A stretch of DNA of 64,000 nucleotides from Marinifilaceae bacterium. Lineage in GTDB: Bacteria > Bacteroidota > Bacteroidia > Bacteroidales > Marinifilaceae. The stretch is from assembly GCA_016936255.1 (NCBI GenBank), contig JAFGYE010000117.1, positions 1 to 64,000 on the forward strand, read 5' to 3'. The notes beneath the pieces are model-generated. The model did not search any database. It was given only the letters and a program-made list of their open reading frames with translations, and was not told where the DNA came from. The position numbers and the translations under genes were made by a program. This document shows positions 63,128 through 64,000 of the stretch, piece after piece; positions within the stretch are counted from its first letter, which is position 1, and each line of letters starts with the position of its first letter.

Positions 63128-63453
63128 AACGTTCCCTCATACCATTCTTATACCGGTGAAGCTTTTGCACGAGAGCGATGACCATTTTTTTATACCGCAA
63201 GCCTATCCGCACCAGACTGATGACGCTATTGCTATGCCGAAAAGACCTCCGCTCCAAAGTGAAACAAGTACAAGCATCATGAAAAGACGATAAACATTGA
63301 CATTTCCCAATTCAGGCAAAAAAACAGACCCTTCGCTGATAGACCAGCCTATCTTTCTGCCTTTTACAAGCTTATTTCTTTCACGAAAAATTAATTTTAT
63401 TGCTATATTTAGGATTGTACGGTCAATAGTAAAATGTACTGAAACAATCGCCC

Positions 63454-64000
63454 ATGCATCAAAAAGATGACAAACTGCATACAGAGACCATTTACATTAA
63501 GAATATGGTTTGCAATTGTTGTGTTCGGATTTTGAGCATGTCGTTAAAGGAAAATTCAATTCAAGTCGATAAAATTCGATTAGGAATGGCTACAATTACC
63601 TACGATACTGATGAACTCGACATGGAAAAAATTAATTCCATCATTCAGGAAAATGGTATGGAGTTAGTAGTTGGTCATGAACAAAAAATAGTAGTACAAA
63701 TAAAAACAGCAGTTATTGAATTGATTCATCAAATGAATAATGCGGATTCTATTGCCCAAAAATCGGAATATTTAGTCGGCAAACTAGGATTAAGCTATCA
63801 GCAATTGTCCAAAATATTTTCCAGGCACGAATCCATTACCTTAGAACGATTCATTATTCTGAATAAAATAGAACGAATCAAAGAACTAATTGATCAGGAT
63901 GAATACACGCTCAGCGAAATTGCTTTCCTGATGGATTACAGCAGTGTACAATACCTATCCAACCAATTTCATAAAATTACCGGCTCATCCGTTACCGATT
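63454..64000 (+). CDS. AraC-family regulator with HMA-like N-terminus (truncated by window edge)
   Basis: The frame starts MHQKDDKLHTETIYIKNMVC and stays open to the last base (182 codons seen). Residues about 12-80 look like a ferredoxin-like HMA/metal-binding domain with NMVCNCCVRIL in place of GMxCxxC. Residues about 125-182 are an AraC helix-turn-helix: SYQQLSKIFSRHESITLERFIILNKIERIKELI, then LSEIAFLMDYSSVQYLSNQFHKITG. Such HMA-AraC proteins in Bacteroidota probably link metal or thiol status to transcription. The C-terminus lies outside the window. Confidence 0.82.
   Translation, partial: MHQKDDKLHTETIYIKNMVCNCCVRILSMSLKENSIQVDKIRLGMATITYDTDELDMEKINSIIQENGMELVVGHEQKIVVQIKTAVIELIHQMNNADSIAQKSEYLVGKLGLSYQQLSKIFSRHESITLERFIILNKIERIKELIDQDEYTLSEIAFLMDYSSVQYLSNQFHKITGSSVTD

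Noticed and set aside
63021-63293. Open frame of 90 codons before the AraC gene
   Set aside because: It reads through the ACCACTGAG repeat and has no protein-like pattern.

Overview
The window looks like a chromosomal segment from a member of the Bacteroidota; a marine or gut Marinilabiliales-type lineage is my guess. Support: A+T-rich DNA, several promoters fitting the Bacteroidota consensus (TTTG, about 19 nt, TAnnTTTG), a surface protein with a type IX secretion (PorSS) C-terminal domain, a glycogen synthase/phosphorylase fusion typical of the phylum, a PPi-type phosphofructokinase, and Bacteroidota-style intergenic repeats. I saw no rRNA, tRNA or CRISPR array.

Layout. 0-21.5 kb is mostly housekeeping: an S9 peptidase lipoprotein, PPi-phosphofructokinase, PurU, a membrane-associated MutS-like ATPase, an S41 protease, an M13 metallopeptidase, MnmA, a GAF protein, the molybdate transporter ModABC, an MsrQ-like haem membrane protein, a Crp/Fnr regulator and PEP carboxylase. 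21.8-36 kb is an alpha-glucan/glycogen locus: branching enzyme and a GH13 amylase on +, then a four-gene minus-strand operon (debranching enzyme, GT4 synthase, GH57 enzyme, synthase-phosphorylase fusion). 36-43.7 kb is an accessory region: a repeat graveyard with a 21-bp tandem repeat, three small two-helix membrane proteins, a coiled-coil CHAT protease, an HD dNTPase, a membrane-anchored orphan, and an IS200-like/RAYT transposase lying between two 121-bp structured repeats.

43.7-50.5 kb is a complete trp operon (trpEGDCFBA, minus strand) headed by a 22-residue leader peptide with three consecutive Trp codons and a 14-bp terminator hairpin. Diverging from it, 50.9-58.7 kb is an aromatic amino-acid operon (aminotransferase, prephenate dehydrogenase, DAHP synthase-chorismate mutase, aroB, aroA, DUF523, aroC). 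Its leader carries TWO attenuators in series: each has its own Tyr/Phe-rich leader peptide, antiterminator segment and terminator. They look like a tandem duplication, with base changes on both sides of the antiterminator helix that keep it paired. This is the most striking finding. The two operons together cover chorismate to Trp and most of the route to Tyr/Phe (no prephenate dehydratase, aroD, aroE or aroK in the window).

58.7-64 kb holds a large T9SS-exported repeat protein, a CsgG-family protein, and the start of an AraC-family regulator with an HMA-like N-terminus that runs off the right edge. All family calls are from motif recognition by eye; no searches were run.
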